The position numbers and the translations under genes are program-made. A model generated the notes under the pieces. It made no database searches and was not told where the DNA came from. It saw only the letters and a program-made list of their open reading frames with translations. A stretch of DNA of 64,000 nucleotides, taken from contig CATLAK010000011.1 of NCBI GenBank assembly GCA_949878435.1, positions 27,403 to 91,402 on the forward strand, read 5' to 3'. This document shows positions 54,471 to 63,850 of this stretch, piece by piece. Numbering within the stretch: position 1 is the first letter of the stretch; the number at the start of each line of letters is the position of its first letter. This DNA is from an uncultured Lachnospiraceae bacterium. Lineage in GTDB: Bacteria > Bacillota > Clostridia > Lachnospirales > Lachnospiraceae.

Positions 54471-56123
54471 TCAGTCTCCATATATGTTGGAGAAGTTTGT
54501 AAGACCAAGTCCCCAAAGTTCGATATTTTCAATGCCGGGACGGGTAAGTACAAAGGTCTTGCTTGTATACAATCCAATGGATACATATTCTTCCCTGAAC
54601 ATCTTCTGCAGTTCTGCATATGCTGCCTTTCGTTCCGTCACATCTGCAAGTGCATAACAACGCGCTGCAATGGCGGAATATTCTTCGTTCTGATAACCGC
54701 AGCCGCCCATAACTGCAGAGTAATCATACTTGATGCCATCCGTACATCTTACCGGTTCTGAATAGAGCGCATACTGCTGGGTGGATGCATACATGTCAAA
54801 GTCTCCCTCTGCCAGCGCTGCAAAATGGACCGGTGTCTCCGCAAGCTCAAATTCCACCTCAATGCCTCCGGCGCGAAGCTGTTCCTGCACCATGGACATC
54901 ATCGGCGTCACGGATGTGCCTCTCATTCTAAGTGTAAGACCATTTGCATATCCTGCCTCCTCCAAAAGCGCCTTTGCACCATCTACGTCTACCGCTGCCG
55001 TATCGGATTCGCAGATACCGTCTCCCATAGGTCCATTGGTGGCAATAACGGTATCACAGAGCTCTCCATATCCTGCATTGGCGACTAAGCGGAGCGCATT
55101 CTTATCAATCAGAAGAGAAACCGCATGTCTTACCCTTACATCCTCAAGAGGACCGCCCTTTCCGCTGTTTAGGAAGAGTGTACTTACCTTGTTGTCATCT
55201 AGGAGAACTGCATTGACATTCGGATCTGCATCATAGGTGGCAAAATCAGAGAGCAGCATATCCGTGGCAATGTCAACGTCTCCCGACTGAACGGCTAATG
55301 CCCTTGCATTGGTGTCATTGATAAACACATACTTAAAGCCTGCATAGTAACCCATATTATCCTTGTCCCAATAATCCTCATTACGCTCCAGTTCGATATA
55401 TTCGCCGGGAACCCATTCTTTTAACTTATATTTTCCGGTTCCTGCGCCTGCCAGATACTGCACCTGTGCGCCTGCGCCGCCTGCTGCCTCAAGTTCGGTC
55501 TTGTTTACCACTTCAAAGTTGTTGAAACCAAGCATTTCAAATGCCTGCGCATAGGGCTCATTTAGTACCAGGACCATATTATAATCGTCCTCGATTTCAA
55601 ACTGGGAAGGGTCATAAAAACCGTACACATCAGAAGCCATAGCCCCCAATTTCCCCTGTTCAAAAAGGTACTGGATATCGGCTGTAGTCAATTCTTCTCC
55701 GTTGTGGAAATGAACACCTTCCCGGAGGGTGATATGAATATGCGTATCATCCAGATACTCCCAGTCTGTGCACAGTCCCGTCTTTTGCAGGGACACGTCA
55801 GAGTAATTGGAAACAACTAAGGGTTCATACACATTTCTTAAAATATACTGAACCGGGTTTCCAATAAAATTAACGCTGGGAATCAAGGTGTTGGGCTCAG
55901 AAGAAAGCGCAATGGTAATGACTTTGTCGCTTAATTCCCCTGCCGCTGGCGCTGCCATCTCACCTTCTTTTGCCGTTTCGTCTCCTGCTTCCTGCTGGGT
56001 CGTTTCTGCCCCACCCTCTCCCTGGGTGCCTGCCTGATCGGAGGCTGCAGGAGAACTGCCGCATGCGGCAAGCACCGATGCCATCATAGCCACAAGTAAC
56101 ATGATTGATAATCGTTTTTTCAT
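54471..56123 (-). CDS. peptide/oligosaccharide-type ABC transporter, lipoprotein (SBP family 5)
   Basis: 550-aa lipoprotein: MKKRLSIMLLVAMMASVLAA then C (lipobox LAAC). The mature protein has a Ser/Thr/Glu linker and an SBP_bac_5 core: NEPYAQAFEMLGFNN, GTGKYKLKEWVPGEYIELER, VRHAVSLLIDKNALR and KALLEEAGYANGLTLRM. Family 5 proteins bind peptides, nickel, or glycosides/oligosaccharides. It lies before the oxidoreductase and after the ATPase in the operon. ATG 56123 follows AAAGG. Confidence 0.9.
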   Translation of the reverse strand: MKKRLSIMLLVAMMASVLAACGSSPAASDQAGTQGEGGAETTQQEAGDETAKEGEMAAPAAGELSDKVITIALSSEPNTLIPSVNFIGNPVQYILRNVYEPLVVSNYSDVSLQKTGLCTDWEYLDDTHIHITLREGVHFHNGEELTTADIQYLFEQGKLGAMASDVYGFYDPSQFEIEDDYNMVLVLNEPYAQAFEMLGFNNFEVVNKTELEAAGGAGAQVQYLAGAGTGKYKLKEWVPGEYIELERNEDYWDKDNMGYYAGFKYVFINDTNARALAVQSGDVDIATDMLLSDFATYDADPNVNAVLLDDNKVSTLFLNSGKGGPLEDVRVRHAVSLLIDKNALRLVANAGYGELCDTVIATNGPMGDGICESDTAAVDVDGAKALLEEAGYANGLTLRMRGTSVTPMMSMVQEQLRAGGIEVEFELAETPVHFAALAEGDFDMYASTQQYALYSEPVRCTDGIKYDYSAVMGGCGYQNEEYSAIAARCYALADVTERKAAYAELQKMFREEYVSIGLYTSKTFVLTRPGIENIELWGLGLTNFSNIYGD

Positions 56124-56192
56124 AATCCCTTTTCCTTTCTTTTCTTTTGTTTTTTTGTTATATTCCAAAGGACGCGCCCCATTGGTTTTTAT

Positions 56193-57149
56193 TTAGTTAA
56201 TTTCTTCCACCCTATGGCATTTCACCAGATGCCCTGTTCCCTTATACGGTTTCAGCGCCGGCTCGCTCTGAAAGCACGCTTCTGTCGCATACTGACAGCG
56301 CTGGGCAAACCTGCAGCAGGGCTCCGGATCTATGGGGCTGGTGATTTCCCCCTTGATCAAGATTCTTTCCTTCTTATTATGGATAGACGGAACCGGTATT
56401 GCCGACAATAACGCCTTGGAATAGGGGTGCAGGGTGTTTTTAAACAATTCCTTGGACTCGCATTTTTCCACTACCTGCCCCAGATACATCACGCAGATTT
56501 CATCCGATATATGCTTTACAACAGACATATCATGGGTAATAAAAATATAGGTAAGTCCCTTTTCCTCCTGTAAATCCATCAGAAGATTCAAAATCTGTGC
56601 CTGAATGGACACATCCAACGCAGAAACCGGTTCATCACAGACGATAAACTCAGGGCTCAGGGAAAGGGCTCTGGCAATACCGATTCTCTGGCGCCGTCCG
56701 CCGTCCAGCTCATGAGGATATACATTGGCAAGACGCCTTGCAAGTCCAACTGTATCCATTAAAGACAGCACCATCTCATTGAGTTCATTGCGGCTCTTTG
56801 CCAGGTGATACGTATTGATGGGTTCCGCAATCAGGGCGGAAACACTCATTCTGGGATCAAGGGATGCATAAGGATCCTGAAACACCATCTGCATGCGCAT
56901 ACGCATCTGCTTAAACTGCCGCTGGTTCATGGAAGTAATTTCCTGCCCGTCAAAATACACCTCCCCGGAAGTCGCTTCTGTCATTTTAATCAGCGTCTTT
57001 CCCAGTGTGGATTTACCGCATCCGGATTCTCCCACTACCCCTAAGGTCTTTCCTTTTTCAATGCTCAGTGTCACATCATCCACGGCATGGAGCGTGCCGC
57101 CAGGCGTGTCATAATATTTTTTTAAGTTTTTTATTTCCACCAATGCCAT
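56193..57149 (-). CDS. ABC transporter ATP-binding protein, OppF/DppF type
   Basis: 318 aa. Walker A GVVGESGCGKSTLGKTL, Q-loop MVFQDPYASLDPRMSV, signature-equivalent HELDGGRRQRIGIARALSLS and Walker B EFIVCDEPVSALDVSI. The signature has D in place of the usual S (ELDGGRRQR instead of LSGGQ-like ELSGGQ), as in some OppF proteins. C-terminal oligopeptide-transporter extension with Cys (CCRFAQRCQYATEACFQ). Start 57149 follows the DppD-type stop by 2 nt. Confidence 0.9.
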   Translation of the reverse strand: MALVEIKNLKKYYDTPGGTLHAVDDVTLSIEKGKTLGVVGESGCGKSTLGKTLIKMTEATSGEVYFDGQEITSMNQRQFKQMRMRMQMVFQDPYASLDPRMSVSALIAEPINTYHLAKSRNELNEMVLSLMDTVGLARRLANVYPHELDGGRRQRIGIARALSLSPEFIVCDEPVSALDVSIQAQILNLLMDLQEEKGLTYIFITHDMSVVKHISDEICVMYLGQVVEKCESKELFKNTLHPYSKALLSAIPVPSIHNKKERILIKGEITSPIDPEPCCRFAQRCQYATEACFQSEPALKPYKGTGHLVKCHRVEEIN

Positions 57150-57151
57150 GC

Positions 57152-58198
57152 CTATTTCTCCTTTCCTGCCGTTGTGACAAAGCACCTTACCAAATGTCCC
57201 GGCTCCACCTCCACCAGCTTCGGATTGCCTTTCATGCAATCGTCGCATTTCTCTTTACATCTGGTAAAAAAGCTGCAGTAGGGAAGCAGGTTCATGGGAT
57301 TTGGCATAAGTCCCTCTATGGGCGTCAATCGTTCTGTATCCACTTCCAGATTAGGAAGGGAGCCAAACAGTCCCCTGGTATAGGGATGCATGGGATTGTC
57401 GAATATGTGGGTAAGGTTTCCGCTTTCCACGATCTCCCCTGCATATACCACGACGCATCTGTCACAGATATCCGCCACCACCCCAAAGTCATGGGTAATC
57501 AATATCATTGCCGTGCCCAATTTCTGCTGAAGGTCTTTCATCATGGCAAGCACCTGCGCCTGAATCGTCACATCCAGCGCTGTGGTAGGCTCATCGGCAA
57601 TAATCAGATCCGGCTTGCAGGCAAGGGCAATGGCGATCACCACCCTCTGCTTCATGCCTCCGGAAAACTGATGGGGATATTCTTTATATCTGTTTGCAGG
57701 TATTCCCACCATCTCCAAAATCTCACAGGCTCTCTTTACCGCATCCGCGTCGGAAAGATTCTCATGAATCTTTAACACTTCGGAAATCTGATCCCCCACA
57801 TACATAACCGGGTTCAGCGCTGTCATAGGATCCTGGAACATCATCGTGATCTTTTTCCCCCGGATGGTGCGCAGCATCCGCTCTAATCCCTTCTCCTCAT
57901 GCCTGCGCTTTCTTCTTATAGCAAAATCAAAAAGTTTTTTCGGTTCTGGAGAGGTTGGCAGAAGCTCCTCCCCTTCAAAGACGATGCTGCCGGATATCAC
58001 ATGGGCGGGGGGCTTTGGCAGAAGCCCCATAATGCTCATGCCGATGGTGGTCTTGCCCGCTCCCGTCTCCCCTACCATGCCCAGTATCTCACCGGGCTTG
58101 ATATCAAAGGATACATCATTTACCGCCTCCGTCACTGCCTCATCCGTTTCATAATGGACGACCAGGTCTCTGACGCTCAACAAATTTTTTTCACTCAT
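57152..58198 (-). CDS. ABC transporter ATP-binding protein, OppD/DppD type
   Basis: 348 aa. Walker [19 protein letters not shown]-loop [16 protein letters not shown], signature [20 protein letters not shown] and Walker [17 protein letters not shown]. The C-terminus has the Cys-rich [14 protein letters not shown] segment typical of OppD (Fe-S cluster in some). Forms the ATPase heterodimer with the next gene. Confidence 0.92.
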   Translation of the reverse strand: MSEKNLLSVRDLVVHYETDEAVTEAVNDVSFDIKPGEILGMVGETGAGKTTIGMSIMGLLPKPPAHVISGSIVFEGEELLPTSPEPKKLFDFAIRRKRRHEEKGLERMLRTIRGKKITMMFQDPMTALNPVMYVGDQISEVLKIHENLSDADAVKRACEILEMVGIPANRYKEYPHQFSGGMKQRVVIAIALACKPDLIIADEPTTALDVTIQAQVLAMMKDLQQKLGTAMILITHDFGVVADICDRCVVVYAGEIVESGNLTHIFDNPMHPYTRGLFGSLPNLEVDTERLTPIEGLMPNPMNLLPYCSFFTRCKEKCDDCMKGNPKLVEVEPGHLVRCFVTTAGKEK

Positions 58199-58211
58199 AA
58201 CCCTGTCCTCC

Positions 58212-59117
58212 TTACTTCATCCTTGGATCAAGAGCATCTCTTAATCCGTTGCCAAAAAGATTAAATGCTACCACGGTGATTGCAATCATAAGTCCGGGAT
58301 AAAGAACCATATAAGGGGCAACCGTCATATAGGTTTTTCCTTCTGAAAGAATCGCGCCCCACTCCGGTGTGGGAGACACCAGACCTACTCCAATATAACT
58401 TAAAGTGGAAATGGTAAGAATATTGGAAGAAACGCCGCCCACCGCATTTATAACAATCATTCCCACTGCATTGGGAACAAGATGGCGCAGCATGATTTTG
58501 CCGTCGGATACACCGATGGATTTTGAAGAATCCACATATTCGTTATTTCTTACCATAAAAATGGCTGCCCGGACGGATTTGGTCATTCCCTGAATGGAAC
58601 CCGCCGCAATCGCCACGATAAGCTGCCACATGCCATTGCCAAGGATCGCCACCAGTGCGATACAGAGCATAGTAGAAGGAATTGCCTGAATGACGTCTAT
58701 GATTCTCATGATGATATTATCTGTATGTCCTCCAAAATACGCTGCGACAAGACCCAGCCCGCCGCCGATTACCAGTCCGATCAGCACACAGATCACGCCG
58801 ATGGGAAGGGAGTATCTGGCACCGTATACACATCGTGAAAATATATCCCGCCCTAAATTATCCGTTCCGAAAAGATGCGCCGCGCTTGGGGGCTGCATAA
58901 CGGCGCTGTAGTCCTGATCCCTGTACCCATAGGGGGCAATCACATCCGCCAGCACTGCCACCGCCAGCAAAAACAGGATAATCAGCATTCCCGCCATAGC
59001 CGTCTTATTTCTGCGCAGCCTTTTCCATGCTTCTTTTCCCGGCGTGCTCACGCCGCTTTCGTTGTATTTATTCTTTTTCTTAAGCTTCTCCATTGCAGGA
59101 GTATTTATCTTTGACAT
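58212..59117 (-). CDS. ABC transporter permease, OppC/DppC type
   Basis: 301 aa, six helices. GTDNLGRDIFSRCVYGARYS is the OppC signature, with IMLRHLVPNAVGMIVINAVG as the EAA coupling loop. An N-terminal charged cytoplasmic stretch precedes TM1. Overlap-free with DppB (2 nt gap). Confidence 0.92.
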   Translation of the reverse strand: MSKINTPAMEKLKKKNKYNESGVSTPGKEAWKRLRRNKTAMAGMLIILFLLAVAVLADVIAPYGYRDQDYSAVMQPPSAAHLFGTDNLGRDIFSRCVYGARYSLPIGVICVLIGLVIGGGLGLVAAYFGGHTDNIIMRIIDVIQAIPSTMLCIALVAILGNGMWQLIVAIAAGSIQGMTKSVRAAIFMVRNNEYVDSSKSIGVSDGKIMLRHLVPNAVGMIVINAVGGVSSNILTISTLSYIGVGLVSPTPEWGAILSEGKTYMTVAPYMVLYPGLMIAITVVAFNLFGNGLRDALDPRMK

Positions 59118-59119
59118 AA

Positions 59120-60103
59120 TCAGGCACCTCCATTCGCGGCTGCCGCCTTTGAAGATTTTTTCTTTTTAGCAGGCGCCATGAGATTTGTCTTTAGTCTGGG
59201 ATCTGCTACCGTATACATCACATCCACCAGGATGCTGATAATGGTACAGATAAAAGCAAGTACGATAACACCGCCCTGAACTGCCGGGAAATTTCTTGCA
59301 GTGACGGCGTCCGCTACGTATTTGCCCACGCCGGGAATGGCAAATACCGTCTCCACAATCAAAGCGCCTCCTAATTGCCCGGAAAGTCCGCTTCCAATTC
59401 CTGCAATAACAGGTATCAAAGTATTGCCAAATCCATGCTTAAAGATGACGATACTTTCCTTCTGCCCCTTTGCCCTTGCCGTCCTTATGTAATCCTGTCT
59501 GATAATCTCCAGCATATTGGTACGCACCCCTTTGGCTGTCTGGGAAATAGCGCCAAAGGATACTACGATAATGGGAAGCACCCAGCCCGCCACCGTACCA
59601 TTATACATAGACGGCACAAGGTGGAGCCGCACCGAAAACAGATCGATCAGCATCAGGGCAAGCCAGAAGGTAGGCAGGGAAGCGCCCACCATAGTAAAAA
59701 ATACAATTAAATTGTCTATCCATGTATTTTGTTTTACTGCCGCTAAAATTCCTAAAGGGGTTGCAATCACCTGGCTGAGCGCCATAGCAAGCACAGCCAC
59801 AATCAAGGTGTTGGGAAGCCTTTGCAGGATTTCTGTCATAACAGGCTGCTTTGTTTTGTAAGAGGTTCCCAAATCTCCTCGGGTAACAATCCCCACCACG
59901 TAATCTACAAACTGAATAGGAAGAGGATCATTTAAACCTAATTCTTCTCTCATTGCATCTTTCTGTTCCTCGGTTGCGGTAGCCGGCAAAAGCTCCAATA
60001 CCGGATCACCGGGAGTTGCCGCTTTCATGAGGAACACCACCACAATCACACCGAACATGACCGGTATGATGTATAGGATTCTTTTTAAAATATACTTTGT
60101 CAT
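59120..60103 (-). CDS. ABC transporter permease, OppB/DppB type
   Basis: 327 aa, six helices. MTKYILKRILYIIPVMFGVI, GDLGTSYKTKQPVMTEILQR and the EAA loop QDYIRTARAKGQKESIVIFK, then VETVFAIPGVGKYVADAV, are OppB hallmarks. Alanine/lysine-rich C-terminal tail. First of five transporter genes, 58 nt after the oxidoreductase. Confidence 0.92.
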   Translation of the reverse strand: MTKYILKRILYIIPVMFGVIVVVFLMKAATPGDPVLELLPATATEEQKDAMREELGLNDPLPIQFVDYVVGIVTRGDLGTSYKTKQPVMTEILQRLPNTLIVAVLAMALSQVIATPLGILAAVKQNTWIDNLIVFFTMVGASLPTFWLALMLIDLFSVRLHLVPSMYNGTVAGWVLPIIVVSFGAISQTAKGVRTNMLEIIRQDYIRTARAKGQKESIVIFKHGFGNTLIPVIAGIGSGLSGQLGGALIVETVFAIPGVGKYVADAVTARNFPAVQGGVIVLAFICTIISILVDVMYTVADPRLKTNLMAPAKKKKSSKAAAANGGA

Positions 60104-60161
60104 ATATGCACTCCTATGGTTTTGTCATCAGTTTCCAATCATATGTTTTCTCTAAAGAGTA

Positions 60162-61211
60162 CTATTCAAGAAAGATTGCCTCACCCGTCTTTGCAGAACG
60201 CATGACCGCTTCCATGACGGTCAGCACCCTCCTGACGGTGGGAATTTTGACAAGCAGCTCTCCCTGCCCGTTTATGACATCCTTGAAATTGCGGTAAAAT
60301 TCCAAAACATCTGATTCTATCTTGGGAAGAGCCTCTTCCACGATTCCGCCAGGCGGCACAGGCGCAAACTGTCTTGTAGGACCAGCCTCTGTCTCCGTGA
60401 TTTGTGGCGGCAGTTTTTCAAGCATCTTTCCCGTCCTGTAGATGGCTCCTTTTCCTCCCCCAAGATTTTCCACGATCATGGTTCCCTTATCGCCACCGGC
60501 AAGCCATCTGGGCTGATATTTGAGAATATAAGTGGACAGCTCGATATGTACTGTTACGCCGTTGTCAAGTTTCATGATGATTTTAAAATAGTCATCCACC
60601 TCTTCATGCAGCACATTTTTTACATCTGCATAAAGGGATTTGATTTTTGCGTCCGGCATCATAAAAAGGATTTGATCGATTAGGTGAACCCCCCAGTCAT
60701 ACATCATACCGCCGCCATATTTCTTATATAAATGCCATTCATGCATATAGCCGTTGCCAGAGTGTAGCTTTGATTCAATTGTAAAAATTTTTCCCAAGGT
60801 TCCATGATCATAGGCATGCTTGATGGTCAGCATATCCTTGTCCCATCTGCGGTTCTGATGGGCTGTAAAGCATACGCCCGCCTTTTTGCAGGCTTCCTCC
60901 ATTTCGTCCAGTTCTGCAACGCTTAAGGCGGCAGGCTTTTCCGTAATCACATGCTTCCCTGCTGCAGCTGCCTTAATTGCCATTTCCTTGTGCAGATGAT
61001 TTGGCACCGTCAAAATCACCGTATTGACCTCAGGATCCGCCAAAAGCTCCTGGACAGAATGGTATCCTTTTATACCTTCCTGCTTTGCTTCCTCTACTCT
61101 TTCCGGAAGTATATCGCAAGCCGCTTCTACCTTTACGCCGCCCTTTGGCGCATGCTTGGCATGATGCTTGCCCATTCCGCCAAATCCAATAATCCCTAAC
61201 CGAATATCCAT
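60162..61211 (-). CDS. Gfo/Idh/MocA family oxidoreductase (349 aa)
   Basis: First gene of the operon. LGIIGFGGMGKHHAKHAPKG (nucleotide site), ILTVPNHLHKEMAIKAAAAG, HVITEKPAALS (catalytic EKP) and YDWGVHLIDQILFMM (D/H pair) are all intact. It is a normal-length member and not a close copy of the 418-aa one. One of the two may oxidise the glycoside and the other reduce the released 3-oxo sugar; which is which is unknown. AGGAGG precedes the ATG. Confidence 0.88.
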   Translation of the reverse strand: MDIRLGIIGFGGMGKHHAKHAPKGGVKVEAACDILPERVEEAKQEGIKGYHSVQELLADPEVNTVILTVPNHLHKEMAIKAAAAGKHVITEKPAALSVAELDEMEEACKKAGVCFTAHQNRRWDKDMLTIKHAYDHGTLGKIFTIESKLHSGNGYMHEWHLYKKYGGGMMYDWGVHLIDQILFMMPDAKIKSLYADVKNVLHEEVDDYFKIIMKLDNGVTVHIELSTYILKYQPRWLAGGDKGTMIVENLGGGKGAIYRTGKMLEKLPPQITETEAGPTRQFAPVPPGGIVEEALPKIESDVLEFYRNFKDVINGQGELLVKIPTVRRVLTVMEAVMRSAKTGEAIFLE

Positions 61212-61414
61212 AACGCCCTCCTGTTTTTCTCGTATTTTTGTACATTTTCACCATATATCATTTTGCCTTTCGGAAAAGTACTAAAAATACGCCTATTCAT
61301 TTCTCTTTAACTTACTTATAATTATAAATCTTGCCGGAAATGAATCTATGGCGCAAATTGACATTTTACTACAAACTTATTGGGTTTTATGAGATTGCAA
61401 TAAATAAACCAAAA

Positions 61415-61453
61415 GGCTATGTCAAAAACAAATATAATGTTTTTGACATAGCC
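61415..61453 (-). terminator. terminator of the AraC-GH39 gene
   Basis: GGCTATGTCAAAAACA pairs perfectly with its complement (16 bp, 7-nt loop), followed on the minus strand by TTTTGGTTTATTT. It separates the regulator from the operon, whose own promoter must lie in 61212-61414; there I see AT-rich candidates (TATAAT near 61318-61325) but no good -35. Confidence 0.85.
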
Positions 61454-61468
61454 CCAAAAAGCATAGGA

Positions 61469-63850
61469 TCATCCCCGAAACATAATCTCAATCAGCCCAA
61501 AACCATTCGCCAGAGCCTCAAGTTCCAGTTCCATCATTCCTTCTATTACCTTTTTTCTTACAAAATACCGTTTCGGTATACTTACATTTTCAAGATATTG
61601 CTTATCTTCCTTAGGCATATCCGTAAAACCTCCAATTTGCTTCCATTCGTCCAATATACTGCCGCTGTATTTATCTACATGCTGGAAACGGACATCATAA
61701 TAGCCATCCACCATCCCGCTGAGTTTAAACTTAAGCTTCATGGAATTATTGTCTTCAAACGCCTCATGAAGATCTTCATAGCGAAGGGCATCCTCTTTTT
61801 TTAAATAAATACTGCCAAGCAGCGCCTTTAAATTATGATAGATAATGGCATAATTGCCATGACCATTGGTGGTAATCATGTAATTGTCGTTTTTCTCAAT
61901 CAATTTTCCATAAAGACGCTTCAAAAAGCCAAAGGCATATGCGGCAGGCTTAAAAAATCCATCCCTGGTCATTATTCCGCTCCCCCCATGGAGAATACCG
62001 TCAGAGTCAAAGTCTTCCGTAAAAGCATCTGTGCACTGCCAAAAACAGAGCTGATCCACTTCGCCTATGGCGTCAATGGCATTCTTAATGATATAAGCGC
62101 CTCTATAGACCGCGTCATTTAAGACATTCCGGCTGGAAATCGTATTGTTCCAGAGATCCAGATAAAGTTTTTTGTGTGAAGCGCCGCAGTCCTCCATCAT
62201 TTTCCTAATTTTTTTTAAGCTGTCCCGCATAAAATTGATGTTTGTCTCCAGCGGCGGCAAGGATACCCCGTCCGGCTCGTAAGGAAACATGGCAAAGGAG
62301 AGAAAATCCGAATTTGTCCCAAGCTTTTCCAGCTCCCCAAGCTTTGCCGGCAGCCCTGAAAGCATAGAGCTTACAAATTCCCCGCCCCCAAAGAATGCAT
62401 TGGGCGCATATTTCTTGACCACCTTACTGCAATCTGCGTACTTCAAAGGCTTGAACCATTCATACCACTGCTTGTCCCATGGATAAGGATTCCACATTTC
62501 AAATATCCATGTGTTGATTTCATCCTCCCCATAATAAATCATAAGATGGTTCATAAAACTGTCTACCAACTGCTTCCACTGCTGTTCATCATATGTCAAT
62601 ATAAGACTCTGATGCGCGCCGGAAGGCATGATGCTATTGCCAAGACCGCGGATAATATTTCTAGGCTTTGGACCCATCTGAATAAACGGCTTCAAATCGT
62701 TGTTCAGCAAAAAGTTGATACTGTCATCCAGACGGCTAAAGTTGGGGCGATCCCCTGATGCACGCGGCATGATTAAAAGCTCATCCTGAAAGATTCCCCA
62801 GAACCTTACATATTTATATCCAAGCTCCCGCTTTGCCCGCAGAATATGGTGCTGAATTTTATTATTTAAAAGTTCTGCGGCAGTTCCCACATTAATCACA
62901 TCCTGCCAGGGCTTTGTATAAGGCGTATAGTTTCCCACAAAAGATGAAATCTCCAGTTCCGGCATCCCCTTATCCGTCATCAAATGCGCAAAGCTGCTTT
63001 CCACGCTCATCAGCGCCGCTTCTGTTAAAGTGCTCTTGTCTTCTTCCCTGACCTTTTCTTTATCCCTGAACCGCCGCCTATAGACGGTAGGCGAAACTGC
63101 ATAGCTTTCCTTAAACGCCTTGTTGAAAGCTGCCAAGCCCGAAAAACCATTGTCATTGGCGATACGCAGGATAGACTTATCGCTGTTTTCCAGCTCTTCC
63201 ACAGCCCTTAAAAGACGTACCTCGTTGATATAAGATCTGAAATTCTTTCCAAGACTTTTTTTCAGTACCCTCGACAAATGAGAGTTGGTAATATAAAGCT
63301 TATCTGCCATATCCTGAAGGGTTATCTGCTTGTCATAGTTCTCCCAAATAAACCGAATGACTTCATCCGTGTACTTCTGATAAGAATCCGCTTTCTCCTC
63401 CCGCTCATTTACCTTGCGGAAATACTTGGTCAAGTATCCCAAAATCAGATAGCACTTGGAGTATTGATCAAATTTGTCAGAATTTCCTCCGCGAAGACAG
63501 CTCCTTATAAGCTCGATCATATAGACCCGAAGCTGGCGATAGCGGGTGTCATTCCTTTCCGCCTGCGTGCTGTCAAGATCAATCTCAATATGCTCTCCTC
63601 CAATTTCCTCCTCCAGCACCGACGGTTCCACAGAAATCCGGAACAAAATGCCGGAGCGAAGGGCAACACAACTGACGGAGCACCCTGCGTTTACAAAATA
63701 CATATCTTCCTTCTGCAGTATGATATTCTGCTCTCCCAGCGTAATGCACAATTTCCCGTCAATGACATATAGAAGCTCCATCCTTGGACTGTTTCTATGT
63801 GCTTCGCTTTTCATCTGCTCAATTCTGAACCAAACTCCCAATCCAGGCAT
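61469..63850 (-). CDS. AraC-family regulator fused to a GH39-like domain
   Basis: 793 aa. Residues about 5-90: cupin-like sensor (MELLYVIDGKLCITLGEQN). About 160-265: two-helix-turn-helix AraC domain (ITLQDMADKLYITNSHLSRV and ILRIANDNGFSGLAAFNKAF). About 300-790: GH39 beta-xylosidase-like barrel with C-terminal beta domain. In active GH39 enzymes the acid/base Glu follows Trp-Asn in WNE; here the segment is FEMWNPYPW, and the nucleophile Glu is replaced in YLDLWNNT. So it probably binds but does not cut a sugar. ATG 63850 has AAGGAGG 8 nt upstream; the longer frame starts 17 codons earlier without a site. Confidence 0.8.
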   Translation of the reverse strand: MPGLGVWFRIEQMKSEAHRNSPRMELLYVIDGKLCITLGEQNIILQKEDMYFVNAGCSVSCVALRSGILFRISVEPSVLEEEIGGEHIEIDLDSTQAERNDTRYRQLRVYMIELIRSCLRGGNSDKFDQYSKCYLILGYLTKYFRKVNEREEKADSYQKYTDEVIRFIWENYDKQITLQDMADKLYITNSHLSRVLKKSLGKNFRSYINEVRLLRAVEELENSDKSILRIANDNGFSGLAAFNKAFKESYAVSPTVYRRRFRDKEKVREEDKSTLTEAALMSVESSFAHLMTDKGMPELEISSFVGNYTPYTKPWQDVINVGTAAELLNNKIQHHILRAKRELGYKYVRFWGIFQDELLIMPRASGDRPNFSRLDDSINFLLNNDLKPFIQMGPKPRNIIRGLGNSIMPSGAHQSLILTYDEQQWKQLVDSFMNHLMIYYGEDEINTWIFEMWNPYPWDKQWYEWFKPLKYADCSKVVKKYAPNAFFGGGEFVSSMLSGLPAKLGELEKLGTNSDFLSFAMFPYEPDGVSLPPLETNINFMRDSLKKIRKMMEDCGASHKKLYLDLWNNTISSRNVLNDAVYRGAYIIKNAIDAIGEVDQLCFWQCTDAFTEDFDSDGILHGGSGIMTRDGFFKPAAYAFGFLKRLYGKLIEKNDNYMITTNGHGNYAIIYHNLKALLGSIYLKKEDALRYEDLHEAFEDNNSMKLKFKLSGMVDGYYDVRFQHVDKYSGSILDEWKQIGGFTDMPKEDKQYLENVSIPKRYFVRKKVIEGMMELELEALANGFGLIEIMFRG

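Noticed and set aside
61358..61385. Plus-strand TTGACA between the operon and its regulator
   Set aside because: No -10 at a suitable distance and no plus-strand gene follows.
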